Positions 26,437-39,098 of a stretch of DNA of 64,000 bases are shown here, one piece after another. Position 1 is the first letter of the stretch. Every line of letters begins with the position of its first letter. The stretch spans positions 11,036,168 through 11,100,167 of the forward strand of contig OZ038531.1 of the NCBI GenBank assembly GCA_964036665.1, read 5' to 3'. Source of the stretch: Gordius sp. MW1. Lineage: Eukaryota; Nematomorpha; Gordioida; Gordea; Gordiidae. The notes under the pieces were generated by a model. The model saw only the letters and a program-made list of their open reading frames with translations. It made no database searches and was not told where the DNA came from. A program made the position numbers and the translations under genes.

Positions 26437-29400
26437 AAGCACTCACGTTGCGATACAACAAACTAATCGCAACAATAAAACGTTGTCTTTTGTCAAAATG
26501 ATAGTTCTCGCAGCTTAAAACCTCTTTTCGGAAGTAAATCGAGGATAATAGGATTCTCAAATTGGCTTACTTTTATATATTTTTTCATGCTCTTTCACAC
26601 AGAATCGGAAAAAATAAATATTTTTACCTCAAAAATTTTCACATATTTTTCTTTCAACCGTATGCATCCGATGAAAGTTGTTGTTTTCAGACGTGGTTTC
26701 GATGATAAAAAGTAAAAATTTATCAGAAAGCAAACTATTACTTTAAAATCATCATCGCATAGTGCATTTTTGAAAAATTAAGCACTCACGTTGCGATACA
26801 ACAAACTAATCGCAACAATAAAACGTTGTCTTTTGTCAAAATGATAGTTCTCGCAGCTTAAAACCTCTTTTCGGAAGTAAATCGAGGATAATAGGATTCT
26901 CAAATTGGCTTACTTATATATATTTTTTCAAGCTCTTTCACATAGAATCGAAAAAAATAAATATTTTTACCTCAAAAATTTTCACCTATTTTTCTTTGAA
27001 CCGTATTCATCCGATGAAAGTTGTCGTTTTCAGACGTGGTTTCGATGATAAAAAGTAAAAATTTATCAGAATCTAAAAACTATTACTTTGAAATCATAAT
27101 CGCATAGAGCAGTTTTCAAAAATTAAGCACTCACGTTGCGATACAACAAACTAATCGCAACAATAAAACGTTGTCTTTTGTCAAAATGAATAGTTCTGGC
27201 AGCTTAAAACCTCTTTTCGGAAGTAAATCGAGGATAATAGGATTCTCAAATTGGCTTACTTGTATATATTTTTTCATGCTCTTTCACATAGAATCGAAAA
27301 AAATAAATATTTTTACCTCAAAATTTTTCACATATTTTTCTTTCAACCGTATGCATCCGATGAAAGTTGTCGTTTTCAGACGTGGTTTCGATGATAAAAA
27401 GTAAAGATTTATCAGAATCTAAAAACTATTACTTTGAAATCATAATCGCATAGAGCATTTTTCAAAAATTAAGCACTCACGTTGCGATACAACAAACTAA
27501 TCGCTACAATAAAACGTTGTCTTTTGTCAAAATGATAGTTCTCGCAGCTTAAAACCTCTTTTCGGAAGTCAATCGAGGATAATAGGATTCTAAAATTGGC
27601 TTACTTTTACATATTTTTTTACGCTCTTTCACATAGAATCGAAAAAAAAAAATATTTTTACCTCAAAATTTTTCACCTATTTTTCTTTGAACCGTATTCA
27701 TCCGATGAAAGTTGTCGTTTTCAGACGTGGTTTCTATGATCCCAGTAAAAATTTATCAGAATCTGAAAACTATTACTTTGTAATCATGATCGCATAGAGC
27801 CATTTTCAAAAATTAAGCACTCACGTTGCGATACAACAAACTAATCGCAACAATAAAACGTTGTCTTTTGTCAAAATGATAGTTCTCGCAGCTTAAAACC
27901 TCTTTTCGGAAGTAAATCGAGGATAATAGGATTCTCAAATTGGCTTACTTTTATATATTTTTTCATGCTCTTTCACATAGAATCGAAAAAAAATAAATAT
28001 TTTTACCTCAAATTTTTCACATATTTTTCTTTCAACCGTATGCATCCGATAAAAGTTGTAGTTTTCAGACGTGGTTTCGATGATAAAAAGTAAAAATTTA
28101 TCAGAATCAGAAAACTATTACTTTAAAATCAGGATCGCATAGTGCATTTTTGAAAAATTAAGCACTCACGTTGCGATACAACAAACTAATCGCAACAATA
28201 AAACGTTGTCTTTTGTCAAAATAATAGTTCTCGCAGCTTAAAACCTCTTTTCGGAACTAAATCGAGGATGATAGGATTCTCAAATTGGCTTACTTATATA
28301 TATTTTTTCAAGCTCTTTCACATAGAATCGAAAAAAATAAATATTTTTACCTCAAAAATTTTCACCTATTTTTCTTTGAACCGTATTCATCCGATGAAAG
28401 TTGTCGTTTTCAGACGTGGTTTCGATGATAAAAAGTAAAAATTTATCAGAATCTAAAAACTATTACTTTGAAATCATAATCGCATAGAGCAGTTTTCAAA
28501 AATTAAGCACTCACGTTGCGATACAACAAACTAATCGCAACAATAAAACGTTGTCTTTTGTCAAAATGATAGTTCTCGCAGCTTAAAACCTCTTTTCGGA
28601 AGTAAATCGAGGATAATAGGATTCTCAAATTGGCTTACTTTTATATATTTTTTCATGCTCTTTCACACAGAATCGGAAAAAATAAATATTTTTACCTCAA
28701 AAATTTTCACATATTTTTCTTTCAACCGTATGCATCCGATGAAAGTTGTTGTTTTCAGACGTGGTTTCGATGATAAAAAGTAAAAATTTATCAGAAAGCA
28801 AACTATTACTTTAAAATCATCATCGCATAGTGCATTTTTGAAAAATTAAGCACTCACGTTGCGATACAACAAACTAATCGCAACAATAAAACGTTGTCTT
28901 TTGTCAAAATGATAGTTCTCGCAGCTTAAAACCTCTTTTCGGAAGTAAATCGAGGATAATAGGATTCTCAAATTGGCTTACTTATATATATTTTTTCAAG
29001 CTCTTTCACATAGAATCGAAAAAAATAAATATTTTTACCTCAAAAATTTTCACCTATTTTTCTTTGAACCGTATTCATCCGATGAAAGTTGTCGTTTTCA
29101 GACGTGGTTTCGATGATAAAAAGTAAAAATTTATCAGAATCTAAAAACTATTACTTTGAAATCATAATCGCATAGAGCAGTTTTCAAAAATTAAGCACTC
29201 ACGTTGCGATACAACAAACTAATCGCAACAATAAAACGTTGTCTTTTGTCAAAATGATAGTTCTCGCAGCTTAAAACCTCTTTTCGGAAGTAAATCGAGG
29301 ATAATAGGATTCTCAAATTGGCTTACTTTTATATATTTTTTCATGCTCTTTCACACAGAATCGGAAAAAATAAATATTTTTACCTCAAAAATTTTCACAT

Positions 29401-31947
29401 ATTTTTCTTTCAACCGTATGCATCCGATGAAAGTTGTTGTTTTCAGACGTGGTTTCGATGATAAAAAGTAAAAATTTATCAGAAAGCAAACTATTACTTT
29501 AAAATCATCATCGCATAGTGCATTTTTGAAAAATTAAGCACTCACGTTGCGATACAACAAACTAATCGCAACAATAAAACGTTGTCTTTTGTCAAAATGA
29601 TAGTTCTCGCAGCTTAAAACCTCTTTTCGGAAGTAAATCGAGGATAATAGGATTCTCAAATTGGCTTACTTATATATATTTTTTCAAGCTCTTTCACATA
29701 GAATCGAAAAAAATAAATATTTTTACCTCAAAAATTTTCACCTATTTTTCTTTGAACCGTATTCATCCGATGAAAGTTGTCGTTTTCAGACGTGGTTTCG
29801 ATGATAAAAAGTAAAAATTTATCAGAATCTAAAAACTATTACTTTGAAATCATAATCGCATAGAGCAGTTTTCAAAAATTAAGCACTCACGTTGCGATAC
29901 AACAAACTAATCGCAACAATAAAACGTTGTCTTTTGTCAAAATGATAGTTCTCGCAGCTTAAAACCTCTTTTCGGAAGTAAATCGAGGATAATAGGATTC
30001 TCAAATTGGCTTACTTTTATATATTTTTTCATGCTCTTTCACACAGAATCGGAAAAAATAAATATTTTTACCTCAAAAATTTTCACATATTTTTCTTTCA
30101 ACCGTATGCATCCGATGAAAGTTGTTGTTTTCAGACGTGGTTTCGATGATAAAAAGTAAAAATTTATCAGAAAGCAAACTATTACTTTAAAATCATCATC
30201 GCATAGTGCATTTTTGAAAAATTAAGCACTCACGTTGCGATACAACAAACTAATCGCAACAATAAAACGTTGTCTTTTGTCAAAATGATAGTTCTCGCAG
30301 CTTAAAACCTCTTTTCGGAAGTAAATCGAGGATAATAGGATTCTCAAATTGGCTTACTTATATATATTTTTTCAAGCTCTTTCACATAGAATCGAAAAAA
30401 ATAAATATTTTTACCTCAAAAATTTTCACCTATTTTTCTTTGAACCGTATTCATCCGATGAAAGTTGTCGTTTTCAGACGTGGTTTCGATGATAAAAAGT
30501 AAAAATTTATCAGAATCTAAAAACTATTACTTTGAAATCATAATCGCATAGAGCAGTTTTCAAAAATTAAGCACTCACGTTGCGATACAACAAACTAATC
30601 GCAACAATAAAACGTTGTCTTTTGTCAAAATGAATAGTTCTGGCAGCTTAAAACCTCTTTTCGGAAGTAAATCGAGGATAATAGGATTCTCAAATTGGCT
30701 TACTTGTATATATTTTTTCATGCTCTTTCACATAGAATCGAAAAAAATAAATATTTTTACCTCAAAATTTTTCACATATTTTTCTTTCAACCGTATGCAT
30801 CCGATGAAAGTTGTCGTTTTCAGACGTGGTTTCGATGATAAAAAGTAAAGATTTATCAGAATCTAAAAACTATTACTTTGAAATCATAATCGCATAGAGC
30901 ATTTTTCAAAAATTAAGCACTCACGTTGCGATACAACAAACTAATCGCTACAATAAAACGTTGTCTTTTGTCAAAATGATAGTTCTCGCAGCTTAAAACC
31001 TCTTTTCGGAAGTCAATCGAGGATAATAGGATTCTAAAATTGGCTTACTTTTACATATTTTTTTACGCTCTTTCACATAGAATCGAAAAAAATAAATATT
31101 TTTACCTCAAAATTTTTCACCTATTTTTCTTTGAACCGTATTCATCCGATGAAAGTTGTCGTTTTCAGACGTGGTTTCTATGATCCCAGTAAAAATTTAT
31201 CAGAATCTGAAAACTATTACTTTGTAATCATGATCGCATAGAGCCATTTTCAAAAATTAAGCACTCACGTTGCGATACAACAAACTAATCGCAACAATAA
31301 AACGTTGTCTTTTGTCAAAATGATAGTTCTCGCAGCTTAAAACCTCTTTTCGGAAGTAAATCGAGGATAATAGGATTCTCAAATTGGCTTACTTTTATAT
31401 ATTTTTTCATGCTCTTTCACATAGAATCGAAAAAAAATAAATATTTTTACCTCAAATTTTTCACATATTTTTCTTTCAACCGTATGCATCCGATAAAAGT
31501 TGTAGTTTTCAGACGTGGTTTCGATGATAAAAAGTAAAAATTTATCAGAATCAGAAAACTATTACTTTAAAATCAGGATCGCATAGTGCATTTTTGAAAA
31601 ATTAAGCACTCACGTTGCGATACAACAAACTAATCGCAACAATAAAACGTTGTCTTTTGTCAAAATAATAGTTCTCGCAGCTTAAAACCTCTTTTCGGAA
31701 CTAAATCGAGGATGATAGGATTCTCAAATTGGCTTACTTATATATATTTTTTCAAGCTCTTTCACATAGAATCGAAAAAAATAAATATTTTTACATCAAA
31801 ATTTTTCACCTATTTTTCTTTGAACCGTATTCATCCGATGAAAGTTGTCGTTTTCAGACGTGGTTTCTATGATCCCAGTAAAAATTTATCAGAATCTGAA
31901 AACTATTACTTTGTAATCATGATCGCATAGAGCCATTATCAAAAATT
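26437..31947 (+). repeat. Nested dimer and 10-monomer duplications
   Basis: A dimer marked by CACACAGAATCGG, TTATCAGAAAGCAAAC and then a TTCAAGCTC monomer occurs at 26,437 and in three tandem copies at 28,505, 29,193 and 29,881 (period 688 bp). Monomers 27,125-28,504 reappear at 30,569-31,947 (offset 3,444 bp, ten monomers). Shared marks include AGCATTTTTC, GGATTCTAAAATTGG, AAATCAGGATCG and AAAATAATAGTTCTCG. The final monomer of the second copy diverges in its right part (CATTATCAAAAATT near 31,935). Confidence 0.85.
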
Positions 31948-34900
31948 AAGCACTCACGTTGCGATACAACAAACTAATCGCAACAATAAAACGTTGTCTT
32001 TTGTCAAAATGATAGTTCTCGCAGCTTAAAACCTCTTTTCGGAAGTAAATCGAGGATAATAGGATTCTCAAATTGGCTTACTTTTATATATTTTTTCATG
32101 CTCTTTCACATAGAATCGAAAAAAATAAATATTTTTACCTCAAATTTTTCACATATTTTTCTTTCAACCGTATGCATCCGATAAAAGTTGTAGTTTTCAG
32201 ACGTGGTTTCGATGATAAAAAGTAAAAATTTATCAGAATCAGAAAACTATTACTTTAAAATCATGATCGCATAGTGCATTTTTGAAAAATTAAGCACTCA
32301 CGTTGCGATACAACAAACTAATCGCAACAATAAAACGTTGTCTTTTGTCAAAATGATAGTTCTCGCAGCTTAAAACCTCTTTTCGGAAGTAAATCGAGGA
32401 TAATAGGATTCTCAAATTGGCTTACTTATATATATTTTTTCAAGCTCTTTCACATAGAATCGAAAAAAATAAATATTTTTACCTCAAAATTTACCACCTA
32501 TTTTTCTTTGAACCGTATTCATCCGATGAAAGTTGTCGTTTTCAGACGTGGTTTCTATGATCCCAAGTAAAAATTTATCAGAATCTAAAAACTATTACTT
32601 TGAAATCATAATTGCATAGAGCAGTTTTCAAAAATAAAGCACTCACGTTGCGATACAACAAACTAATCGCTACAATAAAACGTTGTCTTTTGTCAAAATG
32701 AATAGTTCTGGTAGCTTAAAACCTCTTTTCGGAAGTAAATCGAGGATAATAGGATTCTCAAATTGGCTTACTTGTATATATTTTTTCATGCTCTTTCACA
32801 TAGAATCGAAAAAAATAAATATTTTTACCTCAAAATTTTTCACATATTTTTCTTTCAACCGTATGCATCCGATGAAAGTTGTCGTTTTCAGACGTGGTTT
32901 CGATGATAAAAAGTAAAAATTTATCAGAATCTAAAAACTATTACTTTGAAATCATAATCGCATAGAGCAGTTTTCAAAAATTAAGCACTCACGTTGCGAT
33001 ACAACAAACTAATCGCAACAATAAAACGTTGTCTTTTGTCAAAATGAATAGTTCTGGCAGCTTAAAACCTCTTTTCGGACCTAAATCGAGGATAATAGGA
33101 TTCTCAAATTGGCTTACTTCAATATATTTTTTTACGCTCTTTCACATAGAATCGAAAAAAATAAATATTTTTACCTCAATTTTTCACCTATTTTTCTTTG
33201 AACCGTATTCATCCGATGAAAGTTGTCGTTTTCAGACGTGGTTTCTATGATCCCAAGTAAAAATTTATCAGAATCTGAAAACTATTACTTTGAAATCATG
33301 ATCGCATAGAGCCATTTTCAAAAATTAAGCACTCACGTTGCGATACAACAAACTAATCGCAACAATAAAACGTTGTCTTTTGTCAAAATGATAGTTCTCG
33401 CAGCTTAAAACCTCTTTTCGGAAGTAAATCGAGGATAATAGGATTCTCAAATTGGCTTACTTTTATATATTTTTTTACGCTCTTTCACATAGAATCGAAA
33501 AAAAAAATATTTTTACCTCAAAATTTTTCACCTATTTTTCTTTACAACGTATTCATCCGATGAAAGTTGTCGTTTTCAGACGTGGTTTCTATGATCCCAA
33601 GTAAAAATTTATCAGAATCTGAAAACTTTTACTTTAAAATCATGATCGCATAGAGCCATTTTCAAAAATTAAGCACTCACGTTGCGATACAACAAACTAA
33701 TCGCAACAATAAAACGTTGTCTTTTGTCAAAATGATAGTTCTCGCAGCTTAAAACCTCTTTTCGGAAGTAAATCGAGGATAATAGGATTCTCAAATTGGC
33801 TTACTTTTACATATTTTTTTATGCTCTTTCACAAAGAATCGAAAAAAATAAATATTTTTACCTCAAAATTTTTCACATATTTTTCTTTCAACCGTATGCA
33901 TCCGATGAAAGTTGTCGTTTTCAGACGTGGTTTCGATGATAAAAAGTAAAAATTTATCAGAATCTAAAAATTATTACTTTGAAATCATAATCGCATAGAG
34001 CAGTTTTCAAAAATTAAGCACTCACGTTGCGATACAACAAACTAATCGCTACAATAAAACGTTGTCTTTTGTCAAAACGATAGTTCTCGCAGCTTAAAAC
34101 CTCTTTTCGGAAGTCAATCGAGGATAATAGGATCTCAAATTGGCTTACTCTTATATATTTTTTTACGCTCTTTCACATAGAATCGAAAAAAATAAATATT
34201 TTTACCTCGAAATTTTTCACCTATTTTTCTTTACACCGTATTCATCCGATGAAAGTTGTCGTTTTCAGACGTGGTTTCTATGATCCCAAGTAAAAATTTA
34301 TCAGAATCTGAAAACTTTTACTTTGAAATCATGATCGCATAGAGCCATTTTCAAAAATTAAGCACTCACGTTGCGATACAACAAACTAATCGCAACAATA
34401 AAACGTTGTCTTTTGTCAAAATGATAGTTCTCGCAGCTTAAAACCTCTTTTCGGAAGTAAATCGAGGATAATAGGATTCTCAAATTGGCTTACTTTTATA
34501 TTTTTTTTCATGCTCTTTCACACAGAATCGGAAAAAATAAATATTTTTACCTCAAAATTTTTCACATATTTTTCTTTCAACCGTATGCATCCGATGAAAG
34601 TTGTTGTTTTCAGACGTGGTTTCGATGATAAAAAGTAAAAATTTATCAGAATCAGCAAACTATTACTTTAAAATCATCATCGCATAGTGCATTTTTGAAA
34701 AATTAAGCACTCACGTTGCGATACAACAAACTAATCGCAACAATAAAACGTTGTCTTTTGTCAAAATGATAGTTCTCGCAGCTTAAAACCTCTTTTCGGA
34801 AGTAAATCGAGGATAATAGGATTCTCAAATTGGCTTACTTATATATATTTTTTCAAGCTCTTTCACATAGAATCGAAAAAAATAAATATTTTTACCTCAA

Positions 34901-36685
34901 AATTTTTTACCTATTTTTCTTTGAACCGTATTCATCCGATGAAAGTTGTCGTTTTCAGACCTGGTTTCGATGATAAAAAGTAAAAATTTATCAGAATCTA
35001 AAAACTATTACTTTGAAATCATAATCGCATAGAGCAGTTTTCAAAAATTAAGCACTCACGTTGCGATACAACAAACTAATCGCAACAATGAAACGTTGTC
35101 TTTTGTCAAAATGAATAGTTCTGGCAGCTTAAAACCTCTTTTCGGAAGTAAATCGAGGATAATAGGATTATCAAATTGGCTTACTTGTATATATTTTTTC
35201 ATGCTCTTTTACATAGAATCGAAAAAAATAAATATTAGACCTCAAAATTTTTCACATATTTTTCTTTTAACCGTATGCATCCGATGAAAGTTGTCGTTTT
35301 CAGACGTGGTTTCGATGATAAAAAGTAAAAATTTATCAGAATCTAAAAACTATTACTTTGAAATCATAATCGCATAGAGCAGTTTTCAAAAATTAAGCAC
35401 TCACGTTGCGATACAACAAACTAATCGCAACAATAAAACGTTGTCTTTTGTCAAAATGAATAGTTCTGGCAGCTTAAAACCTCTTTTCGGAAGTAAATCG
35501 AGGATAATAGGATTCTCAAATTGGCTTACTTTTTTTTTCATGCTCTTTCACATAGAATCGAAAAAAATAAATATTTTTACCTCAAATTTTTTTACATATT
35601 TTTCTTTGAACCGTATTCATCCGATGATTGTTGTCGTTTTCAGACGTGGTTTCTATGATCCCAAGTAAAAATTTATCAGAATCTGAAAACTTTTACTTTA
35701 AAATCATGATCGCATAGAGCCATTTTCAAAAATTAAGCACTCACGTTGCGATACAACAAACTAATCGCAACAATAAAACGTTGTCTTTTGTCAAAATGAT
35801 AGTTCTCGCAGCTTAAAACCTCTTTTCGGAAGTAAATCGAGGATAATAGGATTCTCAAATTGGCTTACTTTTATATATTTTTTTATGCTCTTTCACATAG
35901 AATCGAAAAAAAATAAATATTTTTACCTCAAATTTTTCACATATTTTTCTTTCAACCGTATGCATCCGATAAAAGTTGTAGTTTTCAGACGTGGTTTCGA
36001 TGATAAAAAGTAAAAATTTATCAGAATCAGAAAACTATTACTTTAAAATCATGATCGCATAGTGCATTTTTGAAAAATTAAGCACTCACGTTGCGATACA
36101 ACAAACTAATCGCAACAATAAAACGTTGTCTTTTGTCAAAATGATAGTTCTCGCAGCTTAAAACCTCTTTTCGGAACTAAATCGAGGATAATAGGATTCT
36201 CAAATTGGCTTACTTATATATATTTTTTCAAGCTCTTTCACATAGAATCGAAAAAAATAAATATTTTTACCTCAAAATTTTTCACCTATTTTTCTTTGAA
36301 CCGTATTCATCCGATGAAAGTTGTCGTTTTCAGACGTGGTTTCTATGATCCCAGTAAAAATTTATCAGAATCTGAAAACTATTACTTTGTAATCATGATC
36401 GCATAGAGCCATTTTCAAAAATTAAGCACTCACGTTGCGATACAACAAACTAATCGCAACAATAAAACGTTGTCTTTTGTCAAAATGATAGTTCTTGCAG
36501 CTTAAAACCTCTTTTCGGAAGTAAATCGAGGATAATAGGATTCTCAAATTGGCTTACTTTTATATATTTTTTCATGCTCTTTCACATAGAATCGAAAAAA
36601 ATAAATATTTTTACCTAAAAATTTTTCACCTATTTTTCTTTACACCGTATTCATCCGATGAAAGTTGTCGTTTTCAGACGTGGTT
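31948..36685 (+). repeat. Mixed segment containing a block shared with 47.1-49.5 kb
   Basis: Monomers 32,292 to 34,704 correspond to 47,099 to 49,510 (offset 14,807 bp, 43 monomers). Shared variants include AAGCACTCAC preceded by ATA rather than ATT, CTTCAATATATTT with CCTCAATTTTTC, TACAACGTATTC and CAAAACGATAG. Monomers 34,705-35,394 (GACCTGGTTTCG, CAATGAAACG, AGGATTATC) correspond instead to 60,190-60,875. The monomer at 35,395 is 340 bp with a collapsed T-run (CTTACTTTTTTTTTC). Confidence 0.8.
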
Positions 36686-39098
36686 TCTATGATAAAAAGT
36701 AAAAATTTATCAGAATCTAAAAACTATTACTTTGAAATCATAATCGCATAGAGCAGTTTTCAAAAATTAAGCACTCACGTTGCGATACAACAAACTAATC
36801 GCAACAATAAAACGTTGTCTTTTGTCAAAATGATAGTTCTCGCAGCTTAAAACCTCTTTTCGGAAGTAAATCGAGGATAATAGGATTCTCAAATTGGCTT
36901 ACTTATATATATTTTTTCAAGCTCTTTCACATGGAATCGAAAAAAATAAATATATTTACCTCAAAATTTTTCACATATTTTTCTTTCAACCGTATGCATC
37001 CGATGAAAGTTGTCGTTTTCAGACGTGGTTTCGATGATAAAAAGTAAAAATTTATCAGAATCTAAAAACTATTACTTTGAAATCATAATCGCATAGAGCA
37101 GTTTTCAAAAATTAAGCACTCACGTTGCGATACAACAAACTAATCGCAACAATAAAACGTTGTCTTTTGTCAAAATGAATAGTTCTGGCAGCTTAAAACC
37201 TCTTTTCGGACCTAAATCGAGGATAATAGGATTCTCAAATTGGCTTACTTCAATATATTTTTTTACGCTCTTTCACATAGAATCGAAAAAAATAAATATT
37301 TTTACCTCAAAATTTTTCACCTATTTTTCTTTGAACCGTATTCATCCGATGAAAGTTGTCGTTTTCAGACGTGGTTTCTATGATCCCAAATAAAAATTTA
37401 TCAGAATCTGAAAACTATTACTTTGAAATCATGATCGCATAGAGCCATTTTCAAAAATTAAGCACTCACGTTGCGATATAACAAACTAATCGCAACAATA
37501 AAACGTTGTCTTTTGTCAAAATGATAGTTCTCGCAGCTTAAAACCTCTTTTCGGAAGTAAATCGAGGATAATAGGATTCTCAAATTGGCTTACTTTTATA
37601 TATTTTTTTACGCTCTTTCACATAGAATCGAAAAAAAAAATATTTTTACCTTAAAATTTTTCACCTATTTTTCTTTACACCGTATTCATCCGATGAAAGT
37701 TGTCGTTTTCAGACGTGGTTTCCATGATCCCAAGTAAAAATTTATCAGAATCTGAAAACTTTTACTTTAAAATCATGATCGCATAGAGCCATTTTCAATA
37801 ATTAAGCACTCACGTTGCGATACAACAAACTAATCGCAACAATAAAACGTTGTCTTTTGTCAAAATGATAGTTCTCGCAGCTTAAAACCTCTTTTCGGAA
37901 GTAAATCGAGGATAATAGGATTCTCAAATTGGCTTACTTTTATATATTTTTTTATGCTCTTTCACAAAGAATCGAAAAAAATAAATATTTTTACCTCAAA
38001 ATTTTTCACATATTTTTCTTTCAACCGTATGCATCCGATGAAAGTTGTCGTTTTCAGACGTGGTTTCGATGATAAAAAGTAAAAATTTATCAGAATCTAA
38101 AAACTATTACTTTGAAATCATAATCGCATAGAGCAGTTTTTAAAAATTAAGCACTCACGTTGCGATACAACAAACTAATCGCTACAATAAAACGTTGTCT
38201 TTTGTCAAAATGATAGTTCTCGCAGCTTAAAACCTCTTTTCGGAAGTCAATCGAGGATAATAGGATCTCAAATTGGCTTACTTTTATATATTTTTTTACG
38301 CTCTTTCACATAGAATCGAAAAAAATAAATATTTTTACCTCAAAATTTTTCACCTATTTTTCTTTATACCGTATTCATCCGATGAAAGTTGTCGTTTTCA
38401 GACGTGGTTTCTATGATCCCAAGTAAAAATTTATCAGAATCTGAAAACTTTTACTTTGAAATCATGATCGCATAGAGCCATTTTAAAAAATTAAGCAATC
38501 ACGTTGCGATACAACAAACTAATCGCAACAATAAAACGTTGTCTTTTGTCAAAATGATAGTTCTCGCAGCTTAAAACCTCTTTTCGGAAGTAAATCGAGG
38601 ATAATAGGATTCTCAAATTGGCTTACTTTTATATATTTTTTCATGCTCTTTCACACCGAATCGAAAAAAATAAATATTTTTACCTTAAAATTTCACATAT
38701 TTTTCTTTCAACCGTATGCATCCGATGAAAGTTGTTGTTTTCAGACGTGGTTTCGATGATAAAAAGTAAAAATTTATCAGAATCAGAAAACTATTACTTT
38801 AAAATCATCATCGCATAGTGCATTTTTGAAAAATTAAGCACTCACGTTGCGATACAACAAACTAATCGCAACAATAAAACGTTGTCTTTTGTCAAAATGA
38901 ATAGTTCTGGCAGCTTAAAACCTCTTTTCGGACCTAAATCGAGGATAATAGGATTCTCAAATTGGCTTACTTTTATATATTTTTTTACGCTCTTTCACAT
39001 AGAATCGAAAAAAAAATATATTTTTACCTCAAAATTTTTCACATATTTTTCTTTCAACCGTATGCATCCGATGAAAGTTGTCGTTTTCAGACGTGGTT
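36686..39098 (+). repeat. 7-monomer block, copy 1
   Basis: This 2,413 bp unit is followed directly by its copy. Marks shared between the two copies include CACATGGAATCG with AAATATATTTACC, GCGATATAACAAAC, GGTTTCCATGATCCC, TTTCAATAATTAAGC, GGATAATAGGATCTC, TTTACCTTAAAATTTCAC and CGAAAAAAAAATATATTT. Monomers 37,114-38,835 also match 58,468-60,189 (offset 21,354 bp). Confidence 0.9.
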
